64,000 nt of DNA from M0108 sp937862735 (GCA_937862735.1 CALMDH010000243.1:1-64000), one strand, 5' to 3'; shown: positions 33,752-43,265, numbered from the stretch's first letter. The notes: a model not told the origin generated them from the sequence alone. Translations and numbers: made by a program.

Positions 33752-36670
33752 TCAGAGCTCACGCTTACGCACGGTGCGCTCGAAGACCTCGATGTGGTCG
33801 CCAACCCGCACGTCGTTGTAGTTCTTGACGCCGATGCCGCACTCCATGCCCGCCTTGACCTCGCCGGCATCCTCCTTGAAGCGGCGCAGGGACTCCAGGG
33901 CCCCCTCGTAGATGACCACGTTGTCGCGCAGCACGCGGATGGGGTTGTTGCGCTTGACCACGCCCTCCACCACCATGCAGCCAGCGATGGCGCCGAACTT
34001 GGAGGAGCGGAAGACGTCGCGCACCTCGGCCAGGCCGATGATGGACTCGGTCACCTCCGGGCTGAGCAGACCGGACAGGGCCTTCTTCACGTCGTCCAGC
34101 AACTCGTAGATGATGCTGTAGTAGCGCAGATCGAGGCCCTTGTCCTCCACCACCCGGCGGGCGGCGGCGTCGGCGCGGACGTTAAAGCCGAGCAGGATGG
34201 CGTTCGAGGTCACCGCCAGGTTGGCGTCGGACTCGGTGATGCCCCCCACCCCGGCGGCGACGATGACCACCTTGACCTCGTCCGTGGACAGCTTGTTGAG
34301 GCTGTCGCGCAGGGCCTCCATGCTGCCCTGGACATCGGCCTTGAGGACGATGTTGACCGTCTTGGCCTCGCCCTCCTTGAGCTGGGAAAAGAGCTGATCG
34401 AGGCTGGCGACCTTCTGGTCCTCGAACCGCGAGGCCCGCTCGCGACCGGCGCGCAGGGCGGCGACTTCACGGGCGCGGCGCTCATCGGCCACCACCACCA
34501 CCTCGTCGCCGGCGTTGGGGGTACCGGACAGCCCCAGGACCTGGACCGGGATGGACGGTCCGGCCTCCTTTACCAGGCGGCCGGTCTCGTCGAACATGGC
34601 CCGTACCCGGCCGAACTCGGTGCCGGTGACGATCATGTCACCCTGGTGGAGGGTGCCGGCCTGAACCAGGATGGTGGCCACCGGGCCACGGCCCTTGTCG
34701 AGACTGGATTCGACCACCGCGCCCCGCGCCGGACCGGAGACCGGGGCCTTGAGCTCCAGGACCTCCGCCTGCAAGAGCACGGCGTCGAGCAGATCGTCGA
34801 TGCCCAGGCCCGACTTGGCGGAGACCTGAACCATCATGGTGTCGCCACCCCACTCCTCGGCTACCACCTCGTGCTGGGTCAGCTCCTGCATGACCCGGTC
34901 CGGGTTGGCCGCGGGCTTGTCCATCTTGTTGATGGCGACCACGATCGGCACCTTGGAGGCGCGGGCATGCTGGATGGCTTCCACCGTCTGGGGCATGACC
35001 CCGTCGTCCGCCGCCACCACCAGGATGACGATGTCGGTGACCTGGGCGCCGCGGGCGCGCATGGCGGAGAAGGCGGCGTGGCCGGGGGTGTCGAGGAAGG
35101 ACACCATGCCCCGCGCCGTCTTCACGTGATAGGCACCAATGTGCTGGGTGATGCCGCCGGCCTCGCCCGCCGCCACCTTGGTGCGGCGGATGTAGTCGAG
35201 CAGGGAGGTCTTGCCGTGGTCGACATGGCCCATGATGGTGACCACCGGTGGCCGGGGCTCCTGGGCCAGTTCGCCCAGCTCCCGCTCCAGCTCCTTCATC
35301 AGGGCGTCCTCGACGTCCTCGCGCTTGGCGGCGATGGCCTTGTGGCCCATCTCCTCCACCAGCAGGCTGGCGGTATCCGCATCCAGGGTCTGGTTGATGG
35401 TGACCATCATGCCCTGCTTGAACAGCTCGCGGATGACATCGCTGGCCTTGACGGACATGCGCGCCGCCAGTTCGCCGACGGTGATGGACTCCGGGATCTC
35501 CACCTCCCGGACCACCTTCATGGTCGGGCGCTGGAAGCCGTGCTTGTCCTGGAGCTGGGGCTTGCCCATGCGCTTCTTGCGCCGCACGCCCCGGCCGCCG
35601 GCCGGGCCGCCGCCCGCCTCTTCCTCGTACTCCGCCACCAGGGGCAGGATGTCGCGATCCCGCAGGGAGTCCTTGCGCGCCGCCTTCTTGACGGACTTCT
35701 CCTTCTCGGTGGTCTCGACGCGGGGTTTGACGATCTTGAGGGGCTTGGGCTCGGCCTTAGCGCCCTCCTCCTTGCGCGCCTTGGCGCGGGCCAGGGATTC
35801 TTCGTCCTCTTCCTCTGCAAGGACTTCCGCCTCGATCTCCACCAGACGGGCCTTGGCCTCTTCCTCGGCGCGGCGGCGTTCCTCTTCCTCCGCCAGGCGG
35901 CGGGCCTCCGCCTCGGCCTGACGCCGCAGTTCCTCCTGCGCCCGGCGACGGGCTTCCTCCTCGCGGGCCTGGCGTTCCTGATCCTCGAGATCGGCGTAGC
36001 GCCGGGCCTCGACCTCGGCGCGGCGGGCCTCAAGCTCACTACGGCGCCGGGCCTCGTCGATCCGCGGCCGCGGGGGCTCGGCCCGACGGCGGGTCTCGGT
36101 GGCCGCCGGGCGGGCCGGGGCAGCGGTTGGCGCCCGGGGCGCGGGCGCGGGCGCGGCTGGGGCGAGGGGCGCGGGCGTGGCCTCGACCGGCGTCGGCGCG
36201 GGGGCCGGCGCAGGCGCGGGCGCAAGGGTGGGGGTCGGGACCGCTGCCGGCGCCGCGGCCGGGGCGGGGGCTACGGGCGCGGGGGTAGCGACCGGCGCCT
36301 CGCCCTCGCCGACCCCCGGGCGCTTGACGTAGACCCGCTTCTTGCGCACCTCGACGCTGACCGTCTTGGCCCGGGGCGCCGGGGCAGCGGTCCGGGGGCC
36401 TCCCGGTGAGCGGGGGGCCACCGCGGGCTGACGCAGTTCGCTGACGGACTTGCGCTTGAGGGTGACGCGACTGGGGGCCGCGGCGGCCTCGGCCGTGTCC
36501 TGCTTGCCGTGGCTGCGGCGCAGATAGGTCAGGAGCTGGATCTTCTCCTGCTCACTGAGCTGGGAATCGGGGTCGGTGACGGCGATCCCCGCATCCTGTA
36601 ATTGACTCAGCAGACGTTCGACCGGAATGCCCACGATACCGGCGAGATGTTTGACCGTAACTTCACTCAT
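33752..36670 (-). CDS. infB: Translation initiation factor IF-2
   Basis: 972 residues. An IF2 N-terminal subdomain is seen (VKHLAGIVGIPVERLLSQL). A long linker of about 200 residues is rich in Ala/Pro and then in Arg/Glu repeats (EARRRAEEEAKAR-like). The second IF2_N domain is followed by the GTPase with G1 GHVDHGKTSLLDYIRRT, DTPGHAAF (G3) and NKMDK (G4), then domains II-IV. IF-2 recruits fMet-tRNA to the 30S subunit. The order nusA-infB-rbfA and the 18-bp gap to nusA are typical. The Pro/Ala linker is variable across the family. Confidence 0.97.
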   Translation of the reverse strand: MSEVTVKHLAGIVGIPVERLLSQLQDAGIAVTDPDSQLSEQEKIQLLTYLRRSHGKQDTAEAAAAPSRVTLKRKSVSELRQPAVAPRSPGGPRTAAPAPRAKTVSVEVRKKRVYVKRPGVGEGEAPVATPAPVAPAPAAAPAAVPTPTLAPAPAPAPAPTPVEATPAPLAPAAPAPAPRAPTAAPARPAATETRRRAEPPRPRIDEARRRSELEARRAEVEARRYADLEDQERQAREEEARRRAQEELRRQAEAEARRLAEEEERRRAEEEAKARLVEIEAEVLAEEEDEESLARAKARKEEGAKAEPKPLKIVKPRVETTEKEKSVKKAARKDSLRDRDILPLVAEYEEEAGGGPAGGRGVRRKKRMGKPQLQDKHGFQRPTMKVVREVEIPESITVGELAARMSVKASDVIRELFKQGMMVTINQTLDADTASLLVEEMGHKAIAAKREDVEDALMKELERELGELAQEPRPPVVTIMGHVDHGKTSLLDYIRRTKVAAGEAGGITQHIGAYHVKTARGMVSFLDTPGHAAFSAMRARGAQVTDIVILVVAADDGVMPQTVEAIQHARASKVPIVVAINKMDKPAANPDRVMQELTQHEVVAEEWGGDTMMVQVSAKSGLGIDDLLDAVLLQAEVLELKAPVSGPARGAVVESSLDKGRGPVATILVQAGTLHQGDMIVTGTEFGRVRAMFDETGRLVKEAGPSIPVQVLGLSGTPNAGDEVVVVADERRAREVAALRAGRERASRFEDQKVASLDQLFSQLKEGEAKTVNIVLKADVQGSMEALRDSLNKLSTDEVKVVIVAAGVGGITESDANLAVTSNAILLGFNVRADAAARRVVEDKGLDLRYYSIIYELLDDVKKALSGLLSPEVTESIIGLAEVRDVFRSSKFGAIAGCMVVEGVVKRNNPIRVLRDNVVIYEGALESLRRFKEDAGEVKAGMECGIGVKNYNDVRVGDHIEVFERTVRKREL

Positions 36671-36688
36671 TCGGTGTGGCCTCCGGCG

Positions 36689-38194
36689 TTAGACGCCCGC
36701 CTCCTCGGTAAACCAGTGTTCGCGGGCCTTCATGATGAGTTGGGCCGCCTTGTCGCCATCCAGTCCCGTGGCCTCCACCAGTTCATCCACGGACTGCTCC
36801 GCCAGATCGTCCAGGGTGCGGATTCCCTTGCTGGCCAGGGAAAAGGCCAGGGCCTCGTCCATGCCCTCCAGGGCCAGCAGATCGGCCGCCGGTTCGCCAT
36901 CGAGGGTCTCCTCGCTGGCGATGGCCCGGGTCAGCAGGGCGTCCTTGGCCCGTTCGCGCAACTGGGTGACCACGTCCTCGTCGAACTCGGCGATGGCCAG
37001 CATCTCCGCCAGGGGCACGTAGGCCACCTCGTCGATGCTGGTGAAGCCCTCCTCCACCAGGACCGTCGCCACCTCCTCGTCGATGTCGAGCTGTTCCATG
37101 AAGGTCTCCAGGAGCTTGCGGGACTCCTGCTCGCTCTTGGTGGCGGCCTCGGCCTCGTTCATGACGTTGAGATGCCAGCCGGTGAGCTGACTGGCCAAGC
37201 GGACGTTCTGCCCGCCGCGGCCGATGGCCTGGGAGAGGTTCTCCTCCTTGACCGCCACGTCCATGGAATTGGCGTCCTCGTCGATGACGATGGACACCAC
37301 GTCAGCCGGGGACATGGCGTTGATGACGTACTGGGCCGGGTTGTCGTTCCAGAGGATGATGTCGACCCGCTCGCCGTTGAGCTCGTTGGAGACCGCCTGG
37401 ACCCGGGAGCCCCGCATACCCACGCAGGCCCCGACCGGGTCGATGCGGGGATCACGGCTGCGCACGGCGATCTTGGCGCGGGAGCCCGGGTCCCGGGCGG
37501 CGCCCAGGATCTCGATGATGCCCTCCCCGACCTCCGGCACCTCCAGCTTGAAGAGCTCGATGAGCAGCTCAGGCCGGGTGCGGCTGACCAGCAACTGGGG
37601 GCCCCGGGGCTGGGCGCTGACCTCGTAGAGATAGCCGCGCAACCGGTCACCGGGGCGGACAGACTCCCGGGGGATGACCTGATCGCGGGGGATCAGGGCC
37701 TCGGCGTTGCCCCCCAGGTCGAGGATGATGGTGCCGCGCTCGGCCTTCTTGACCAGGCCGGTGACCAGTTCACCCTTACGGTCCTGGTAGGCCTCCACCA
37801 CCTTGGCGCGCTCGGCGTCGCGGACCTTCTGGACGATGACCTGCTTGGCGGCCTGGGCGGCGATGCGGCCACCGAGTTCGATCTCGATGGCCTCCTCGAC
37901 GTAGTCCCCGACCTGAAGCCCGGGGTCAAGCGCCTGGGCCGCGGACAAGACGAGCTGGCAATCAGGCAGCTCGACCTCCTCACCCTTATCGGGGTCCGCG
38001 ACTACCTCCCAGCGCCGGAAGGCCTGGTAATTGCCGGTCGCGCGGTCGATCGCCACGCGGGCATCCGCCTCGCCACCCAGCTTCTTGCGGGTGGCCGTGG
38101 CCAGGGCGGCCTCCATGGCCTCGAAGATGACCTCCTTGGGGACATCCTTCTCGTTGGAGACGGCCTCGACCACTAACAGAATTTCTTTACTCAT
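36689..38194 (-). CDS. nusA: Transcription elongation/termination factor NusA
   Basis: 501 residues. The N-terminal RNAP-binding domain is followed by S1 (GELVTGLVKKAERGTIILDLG), KH1 with GACVGMRGSRVQAVSNEL, KH2 with IGRGGQNVRLAS, and two C-terminal acidic repeats (DELVEATGLDGDKAAQLIM-type). NusA stimulates pausing and intrinsic termination. It lies second in the operon, 82 bp after rimP. The two intrinsic terminators in the operon leader could allow NusA to restrain its own expression. Confidence 0.97.
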   Translation of the reverse strand: MSKEILLVVEAVSNEKDVPKEVIFEAMEAALATATRKKLGGEADARVAIDRATGNYQAFRRWEVVADPDKGEEVELPDCQLVLSAAQALDPGLQVGDYVEEAIEIELGGRIAAQAAKQVIVQKVRDAERAKVVEAYQDRKGELVTGLVKKAERGTIILDLGGNAEALIPRDQVIPRESVRPGDRLRGYLYEVSAQPRGPQLLVSRTRPELLIELFKLEVPEVGEGIIEILGAARDPGSRAKIAVRSRDPRIDPVGACVGMRGSRVQAVSNELNGERVDIILWNDNPAQYVINAMSPADVVSIVIDEDANSMDVAVKEENLSQAIGRGGQNVRLASQLTGWHLNVMNEAEAATKSEQESRKLLETFMEQLDIDEEVATVLVEEGFTSIDEVAYVPLAEMLAIAEFDEDVVTQLRERAKDALLTRAIASEETLDGEPAADLLALEGMDEALAFSLASKGIRTLDDLAEQSVDELVEATGLDGDKAAQLIMKAREHWFTEEAGV

Positions 38195-38276
38195 TCACCT
38201 ATTCCCGAATCAACGTTCAGGCTCAGTCAGGGTGCGGTTCATCGCCAGGTCTGATGCCACGCCGGGTTCCGGCTGG

Positions 38277-38741
38277 CTAAAATTCCGGCACGAGCCGCGC
38301 GGACTCGATCATGGCCAGGGGCAGCTCGAACATCCTGCCCTCGCCCTCCAGGCGCAGGCAATCACCGACCACGCCGGCCAGCAGGCCCTCGAAATGGCGG
38401 CGGCCCTCCAGCTTGGCGCCCAGTCGCACCTTGGCGCGCCGACCGCGAAAGCGCTCGTAGTGCCCCACGCCGAAGAGGGGGCGGTCCAGCCCCGGAGAGG
38501 AGACCTCTAGATCGTAGTGGCCCGGAATGGGGTCCTCCACGTCCAGCACCCCGCTGAGTTGGTGACTGACGGCGGCGCAATCGTCCAGGTTGATGCCTTG
38601 TTCGGCGTCGATGTAGACGCGCAGCACGGCCCCCCCATGGCTACCGCCGCGCTGGGCCTGTTCCACGCCGACCAGTTCGTAGCCCATGGGTTCGACGACC
38701 GACCGGGCCAGTTCCGCCAATTTGTGTGCCGAATGCGTCAT
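38277..38741 (-). CDS. rimP: Ribosome maturation factor RimP
   Basis: 154 residues with the RimP signature: LARSVVEPMGYELVGVE at the start, LRVYIDAEQGINLDDCAAVS and VSSPGLDRPLF in the core, and a C-terminal Sm-like part. It assists 30S assembly. First gene of the cluster; transcription comes from a promoter near 38.95 kb. Confidence 0.95.
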   Translation of the reverse strand: MTHSAHKLAELARSVVEPMGYELVGVEQAQRGGSHGGAVLRVYIDAEQGINLDDCAAVSHQLSGVLDVEDPIPGHYDLEVSSPGLDRPLFGVGHYERFRGRRAKVRLGAKLEGRRHFEGLLAGVVGDCLRLEGEGRMFELPLAMIESARLVPEF

Positions 38742-38784
38742 CCGCCGCCGCTACGATCGCAATGAACGAAAAGGGGTCATAAAC

Positions 38785-38806
38785 AAAAAATGGGCCTTGA
38801 GGCCCA
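38785..38806 (-). terminator. Leader terminator/attenuator 2 upstream of rimP
   Basis: On the minus strand TGGGCC-TCAA-GGCCCA is followed by TTTTTTGTTT. It lies between the predicted promoter and rimP, so it must be read through for operon expression. Confidence 0.7.
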
Positions 38807-38865
38807 CTCGCTGCGTCAGGACCCTGGCCACCCAAGGCGCCGGGGTCACGAAAAAACGAGAAACC

Positions 38866-38888
38866 AAAAAAAACCCCGGTTCCGGGGT
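38866..38888 (-). terminator. Leader terminator/attenuator 1 upstream of rimP
   Basis: On the minus strand ACCCCGG-AA-CCGGGGT is followed by a run of at least seven Ts. It begins about 40 nt after the predicted transcription start, with no gene in between. Confidence 0.7.
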
Positions 38889-38934
38889 CCTGGTCGGTCA
38901 GAGCTCCCTCAGGAACCCCGTTCCAATCGCTGGC

Positions 38935-38963
38935 ATAATACGTCCCTTTCCGCCCCTGGGCAA
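38935..38963 (-). promoter_or_regulatory. Sigma-70 promoter of the rimP-nusA-infB operon
   Basis: TTGCCC (38963-38958), 17 bp, TATTAT (38940-38935) on the minus strand. It is correctly oriented ahead of both leader hairpins and rimP; the start site would be near 38928. Confidence 0.6.
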
Positions 38964-39056
38964 GACGGCGCCGGAATATATGTCAGCATTCATCCTTTAG
39001 CCATTGGCCTTCAGCCGTTACTTTCCCAGCCATTGCCCCGCCCCGCGAAAGAGTCC

Positions 39057-39653
39057 ATGCCCCCTGCCCTTAACCCTTCATCCCCGCCCCACGCGCAGAA
39101 CCTGGACGGGGCACATTCCCCCAGCCCGCGTCAGCCCCTGGAGCCGCTCATCCTCCTGGCGGGAACCCGCACCCGGACCCTGCTGGAGCGTGCCGCCCGA
39201 CACTATGGTCTGTCGACGCCGCGGGTGGATATCCGCTGCGACCTGCGGGGCCGCGGGGCCGGCCAGGTCCGGCGCCAGACGGGGCAGATCTGGACGGTGC
39301 GTTACAACCCCGCCCTGCTGGCGCGCCATGGCGAGGACTTTCTGGCCCGCACCGTCCCCCATGAGGTCGCCCACGTCATCGCCTTTCACCGCCACGGCCC
39401 CCGCATTCACCCCCACGGGGCCGAGTGGCGGGCCATCATGCGCCTTTTCGGCGTCCCGCCGACGCGCTGTCACGATTACGATGTCAGCGACCTGCAAACC
39501 CGAACCCTGGACCGCTTCCCCTACCGCTGCGGCTGCCGCTCCCACCTCCTGACCAGCATCCGCCACCACCGCATCCAGCGTGGCCAACGCTATCTCTGCC
39601 GCGCCTGCGGCCAGGCCCTGGTGCCGGCCTTGACGGCGGGAGACGGCGACTAA
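39057..39653 (+). CDS. SprT-family zinc metalloprotease-like protein
   Basis: 198 residues from ATG 39057; the family-like sequence begins near residue 30, so a later start is possible. The metal-binding HEVAH (His102, Glu103, His106) lies in TVPHEVAHVIAF. A zinc-ribbon end follows (RCGCRSHLLTS … YLCRACGQAL). SprT/Spartan-like proteins cleave DNA-protein crosslinks in eukaryotes; the bacterial role is not settled. It is convergent with the metA-type gene (4-bp overlap of ends) and divergent from the rimP operon. Confidence 0.85.
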   Translation: MPPALNPSSPPHAQNLDGAHSPSPRQPLEPLILLAGTRTRTLLERAARHYGLSTPRVDIRCDLRGRGAGQVRRQTGQIWTVRYNPALLARHGEDFLARTVPHEVAHVIAFHRHGPRIHPHGAEWRAIMRLFGVPPTRCHDYDVSDLQTRTLDRFPYRCGCRSHLLTSIRHHRIQRGQRYLCRACGQALVPALTAGDGD

Positions 39654-40765
39654 AGACTTTCCCGTACGGGTTTCCCGAGGACGGATGCCTGCTCAGAACG
39701 GCCCAGACCCAGGGGATCCGCGGGGTCGACCCCGGGCATGAACGGCAGGCGGCGGTCGCTGTTGGTGACCTGATAGATGACCCCCATCCAGTTGCCGACC
39801 ACCCCCTCCGCGGTGTCATGCCAGGTGTTGTCCAGGGAAGCGGCGACGCGGGCCTCCGGCACCTCGGGCGGTGTCTGGCCGCGGTCGAGGGCGGTGAGAA
39901 TGCGCTGACGATGCTCCTCGAGGATGGCGCGGTCCCGCAGCCGGATATAGTGCTCGGGAAAGGGGGGGTAATCCGCGCGCTGACCCTTGATGAAGCGGCC
40001 GACCTCCCGCTTGTATTCCTTGAGTAGGGAGACGGTGTCGTATTCCGGGTGGCCCTGGAAAAAAACCAGGCGAAAGCCGTCCTCGCTCACCGCCAGGTGG
40101 ACCCCCGCTTGGTCGCTTTCCGCGAGGACCCGTAGCCCGGCGGCGTCGAACTGCTGGCGGCCGATCTCGTTGAAGCGGGAATGGGGCACATCGAAGAGGG
40201 TATTGACGTTCTCCACCAGCGGATGGCGACGGTCCACCACCCGGTGGGGGTAGACCCCCCACTTCTTGGCCGGCAGTCCGTAGCGGTGCTGCCCGTAGCG
40301 GAACTGTAGGACCGCATGGGTGGCAAGACAGGAGCAGAGGGTGGAGGTGACGTTCTCCAGCGCCCAATCGACCACCGCCCGCAGGGGTTCCCAGAAGGCT
40401 TCGTTGGAGAGGTCGGGATGGGTCACGTTGGCGCCGGTGATGATCAGGGCATCCAGACCCTCGTCCCGGATCCGGTCGAAGGACTCGTAGTAGCGCTCGA
40501 TATGCGCCCGCGCCTCGGGGCCCCGCGGCAGGGTATCCAGGCTGAAGGGATGGACGTAGAACTGGGCGATCTGGTTGCTCTGGCCGACCAGGCGAAAGAA
40601 CTGGCGTTCGGTGGCGGCCAGGGCCGTGTCCGGCATCATGTTGAGCAGGCCGATATGTAGCTCGCGGATGTCCTGATGCAGGGCCCGGCGGGGGTCGAGG
40701 ATGTTCTGCCCCTCGGCACGCAGGCGGGCGAAGGTGGGGAGGTCGTTATGGGCGACGATGGGCAT
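39650..40765 (-). CDS. metA: Homoserine O-succinyl/acetyltransferase (MetA family)
   Basis: 371 residues of the glutamine-amidotransferase-like MetA fold. The acyl-accepting Cys146 is in SCLATH, and the catalytic His239 and Glu241 in FFQGHPEYD. LHIGLLNMMPDTALAATERQFF is characteristic. The enzyme activates homoserine for methionine synthesis. Acyl-donor specificity in this family cannot be read safely from the name, so succinyl versus acetyl is open. A C-terminal extension of about 40 residues relative to the enteric enzyme is seen. No SAM- or Met-responsive element was recognised upstream. Confidence 0.9.
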   Translation of the reverse strand: MPIVAHNDLPTFARLRAEGQNILDPRRALHQDIRELHIGLLNMMPDTALAATERQFFRLVGQSNQIAQFYVHPFSLDTLPRGPEARAHIERYYESFDRIRDEGLDALIITGANVTHPDLSNEAFWEPLRAVVDWALENVTSTLCSCLATHAVLQFRYGQHRYGLPAKKWGVYPHRVVDRRHPLVENVNTLFDVPHSRFNEIGRQQFDAAGLRVLAESDQAGVHLAVSEDGFRLVFFQGHPEYDTVSLLKEYKREVGRFIKGQRADYPPFPEHYIRLRDRAILEEHRQRILTALDRGQTPPEVPEARVAASLDNTWHDTAEGVVGNWMGVIYQVTNSDRRLPFMPGVDPADPLGLGRSEQASVLGKPVRESL

Positions 40766-40937
40766 GGGTGAATCCGGAACGGGTTGGTGATGGGGCCCGC
40801 GGGGCCGGTGTCAGGGGGCCTAGATCTTGTATCGGGCGGGAATCGCGGTGGTCAGGAGGCGAATGCCGGCGGTCGGTGGCGGGTCAGGGGTAAGCCGTTG
40901 AACCTGTCCCGTTCCGACTGGCCCGGGCGAGGATTGG

Positions 40938-41792
40938 CTATCCGGCTCCGCCCTTGCGAGCGATGGCCTGTTCGACCAGGTCAAGAAAGTCCCGCTCGTC
41001 CCGCACCCGGGCCACTTCGGTGGACGAGAGGGTGTAGCCGTGGGGGCCGGCGATAGCCTCGTACCGGGGCACCCGGGAATGGAAGAGGCGCGGGAAAACC
41101 CAGCGGGTGAAATCATCGGGATCGATCTCAGCCACGTACTCGAGCCGACGTTCGGCGAGGAAGTCCTTCACCGCCGCCGCCAGAAAGGCCGGGCGGTAAT
41201 AGAGGGGCTTGGGATCGGCCTGGGCGCGCTGGATGAGCTTGATCTCATCCTCCGGCGGGACCTGGATGTAGAGAATCAGGCTCTCCCGGGCCAGGAGGTC
41301 GATGACCGCCGGCTCCTCCAGTTCACACAGGGAACCGCCGACGTCATTGACCAGGTGGCGGTAGCCATAGATCTCCCGCGCCTTGCACTTGAAGGCCGGC
41401 ACATCGTGCATGGCGGCGATCTCCGCCTGCCGGTAGAGAGCCTGGCGCCGGTTGAACTCCTCCAGACCCAGCCCCCCCAGCTCCGGATTACCCAGCTTGC
41501 CGACAAAGCTCAGAACCGGCCCCAGGTCGTCGACCTTGATGTTATTGCGGATGAAGATCCAGTCCTGGCGCAACAGGTCGCGCAGGAAGGGGACCTGCAT
41601 GGCCTGGCCCTTGATGAGGTCGAGGATGTGCTCATCCAGGTAGCGGGTCCCAATGCGGTAGTCCCCGGAATAATGGAACCAGTCATGCCGGCGCAGCAGG
41701 CCGGAGAGATAGGTCTTACCTACCCCGGACATGCCGAGCAGGGTGATGCACTTGTTGTCCCAGGCGCGAAAGGCTTCGACGGTCAACTTCAC
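40938..41792 (-). CDS. P-loop ATPase/kinase-like protein of unknown function
   Basis: 284 residues from GTG 41792; the frame extends upstream but that part is not protein-like and overlaps mtnP. Walker A is TLLGMSGVGKTYLSGLL near the start. HYSGDYRIGTRYLDEHI and VDDLGPVLSFVGKLGNPELGG are unusual, conserved-looking blocks, and LYIQVPPEDEIKLIQRAQ suggests a nucleotide-kinase-like fold. No family name comes to mind. It lies downstream of mtnP (84 bp), in the same direction, so it may be co-transcribed with it. Confidence 0.7.
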   Translation of the reverse strand: MKLTVEAFRAWDNKCITLLGMSGVGKTYLSGLLRRHDWFHYSGDYRIGTRYLDEHILDLIKGQAMQVPFLRDLLRQDWIFIRNNIKVDDLGPVLSFVGKLGNPELGGLGLEEFNRRQALYRQAEIAAMHDVPAFKCKAREIYGYRHLVNDVGGSLCELEEPAVIDLLARESLILYIQVPPEDEIKLIQRAQADPKPLYYRPAFLAAAVKDFLAERRLEYVAEIDPDDFTRWVFPRLFHSRVPRYEAIAGPHGYTLSSTEVARVRDERDFLDLVEQAIARKGGAG

Positions 41793-41875
41793 GGCGGCGG
41801 CCCCCGGGCCGAGGAGAGGGGTGAGAAAGGGGGTGGATGGCGGGCGGGATTTTACGCCATGCCCGCCATAACGGG

Positions 41876-42649
41876 CTACGGCGCCGGTGACGCTGCTGGC
41901 GCCACAGGGGTAACCTGGACCACCAGGGCGGTCAGGAGGCGCTGAATCGGCGCGACGCAGGCCGCCATGTTGGCCTCGAGCTCCGCGAACAGGATCTCCT
42001 GATCGGTCTTGCCCGCCGCCCAGTTGACGACGAAGGCCAGGCTGGCATAGCAAAGCCCCAGCTCCCGGGCGAGGGCGGCTTCGGGCATCCCCGTCATGCC
42101 GACCAGGTCGCAACCGTCCCGCTCCAGACGGCGGATCTCGGCGGCGGTCTCCAGGCGCGGGCCCTGGGTCACGCCCAGGGTACCGCCGTCCACCAGATCG
42201 ATCCCCGATACCCGGCCCAGCCGCAACAACTCGGCGCGCAGGGGTTCGCAGTAAGGCCAGGTGAAGTCGATATGGACGACACCGGAATCCCCTCCCTCGT
42301 GGAAGGTCTGTTCCCGGCCGTGGGTGTAATCGACCAGGTGGACCGGAACCGCCAGGACCCGGGGGGCATAGGGGGCCTGGATGCCCCCCACGGCGGCTAG
42401 CCCCACCACCCGCTCCGCGCCCAACTGCTTGAGCGCCCAGAGGTTGGCGCGATAATTGACTAGATGGGGGGGGATACGATGACCCAGCCCATGGCGGGAC
42501 AGGAAGAGCAGTTCCGCGTCGCCCAGGCGGCCACGCTGGATGGGGGCCGAGGGCTGGCCGAAAGGGGTGACCGGGTTTTCCTCCCCCAGGGCCACCAGGC
42601 CCGGCAACTGGTTGAAACCCGAGCCCCCGATAACCGCGATACGATTCAT
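41876..42649 (-). CDS. mtnP: S-methyl-5'-thioinosine / thioadenosine phosphorylase
   Basis: 257 residues of the PNP/MTAP family: IAVIGGSGF at the start, FLSRHGLGHRIPPHLVNYRANLW-type phosphate-binding block (RHG), AAVGGIQ, and GMTGMPEAALARELG for substrate binding. The enzyme recycles the methylthioadenosine left by polyamine synthesis. In Pseudomonas the homologue next to nagZ prefers methylthioinosine, and the nagZ-hpt neighbourhood here supports that assignment. The C-terminus ends in an Ala/Pro-rich tail. Confidence 0.88.
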   Translation of the reverse strand: MNRIAVIGGSGFNQLPGLVALGEENPVTPFGQPSAPIQRGRLGDAELLFLSRHGLGHRIPPHLVNYRANLWALKQLGAERVVGLAAVGGIQAPYAPRVLAVPVHLVDYTHGREQTFHEGGDSGVVHIDFTWPYCEPLRAELLRLGRVSGIDLVDGGTLGVTQGPRLETAAEIRRLERDGCDLVGMTGMPEAALARELGLCYASLAFVVNWAAGKTDQEILFAELEANMAACVAPIQRLLTALVVQVTPVAPAASPAP

Positions 42650-42710
42650 GACGTACTCCCCGGCGATGATGAGCCGGGAAGTTTACCGGGAAACCAGGCT
42701 GGGGCCGAAT

Positions 42711-43154
42711 TCAGGCCCTGGCCTCCTGAAGGAGCCCGATCTCCACCAGTTTGGGAAAGAGGACCTGATTCTCACGGTCGATGCGCTCGGCGACCATCTG
42801 GAAGATGCCGCGGCTCTCGTCGATGAACTCCTGGGTGAAGTTGAAATCGCAATTCTTCAGCCAGCGGCGGTGATACTCGTCGAAGGCGCGGCGCAGGGGC
42901 TTTTCGCCATTGATGAACCCCCAGGCCAGGGACTTGACCCGCGGGTCCTCGTGGATGAGCAGGCTGGGATAGACCCCACGGTCCTCCTCGCCGAGGTGGG
43001 CCTTGACCTTCGCCCCCAGCTCACACAGGAGCTGGTAGGCCGTCTTGGCGTTGGGGCGGATTTTGAGCATGTCAGGGGTCAGGAGCGACTGCAGATCGGC
43101 GATCATCTGCCGTAGCTCGCCATGGCTGTCGTGATAGTGGGCCAGGTCGTGCAT
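42711..43154 (-). CDS. Hemerythrin HHE-domain protein
   Basis: 147 residues from ATG 43154 (RBS GGAGG, 8-nt spacer). It is a four-helix protein with the metal-type His/Glu pattern: HYHDSHGELRQMI, KVKAHLGEEDRGVYP, FDEYHRRWL and RIDRENQVLFPKL. Such proteins bind a di-iron centre and act in oxygen, NO or redox sensing or iron-sulfur repair. It is small and soluble with no attached domains. A promoter with TTGACA lies about 110 bp upstream. Confidence 0.8.
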   Translation of the reverse strand: MHDLAHYHDSHGELRQMIADLQSLLTPDMLKIRPNAKTAYQLLCELGAKVKAHLGEEDRGVYPSLLIHEDPRVKSLAWGFINGEKPLRRAFDEYHRRWLKNCDFNFTQEFIDESRGIFQMVAERIDRENQVLFPKLVEIGLLQEARA

Positions 43155-43265
43155 GGGACCATCCTCCTCTCGTCTTCTAGTCATTATGCGGACGGTAACG
43201 GTGGCGGAGACTCCCCGTGTCCCCGCACGGGAGGTTTAGGGCGACGGGGCCCCCGCTTGCCCCTT

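Noticed and set aside
33713..36409. Very long open frame on the plus strand across infB and other long antisense frames (for example 10208-12076 opposite the 5-oxoprolinase)
   Set aside because: Antisense shadows of conserved genes; no RBS or family resemblance.
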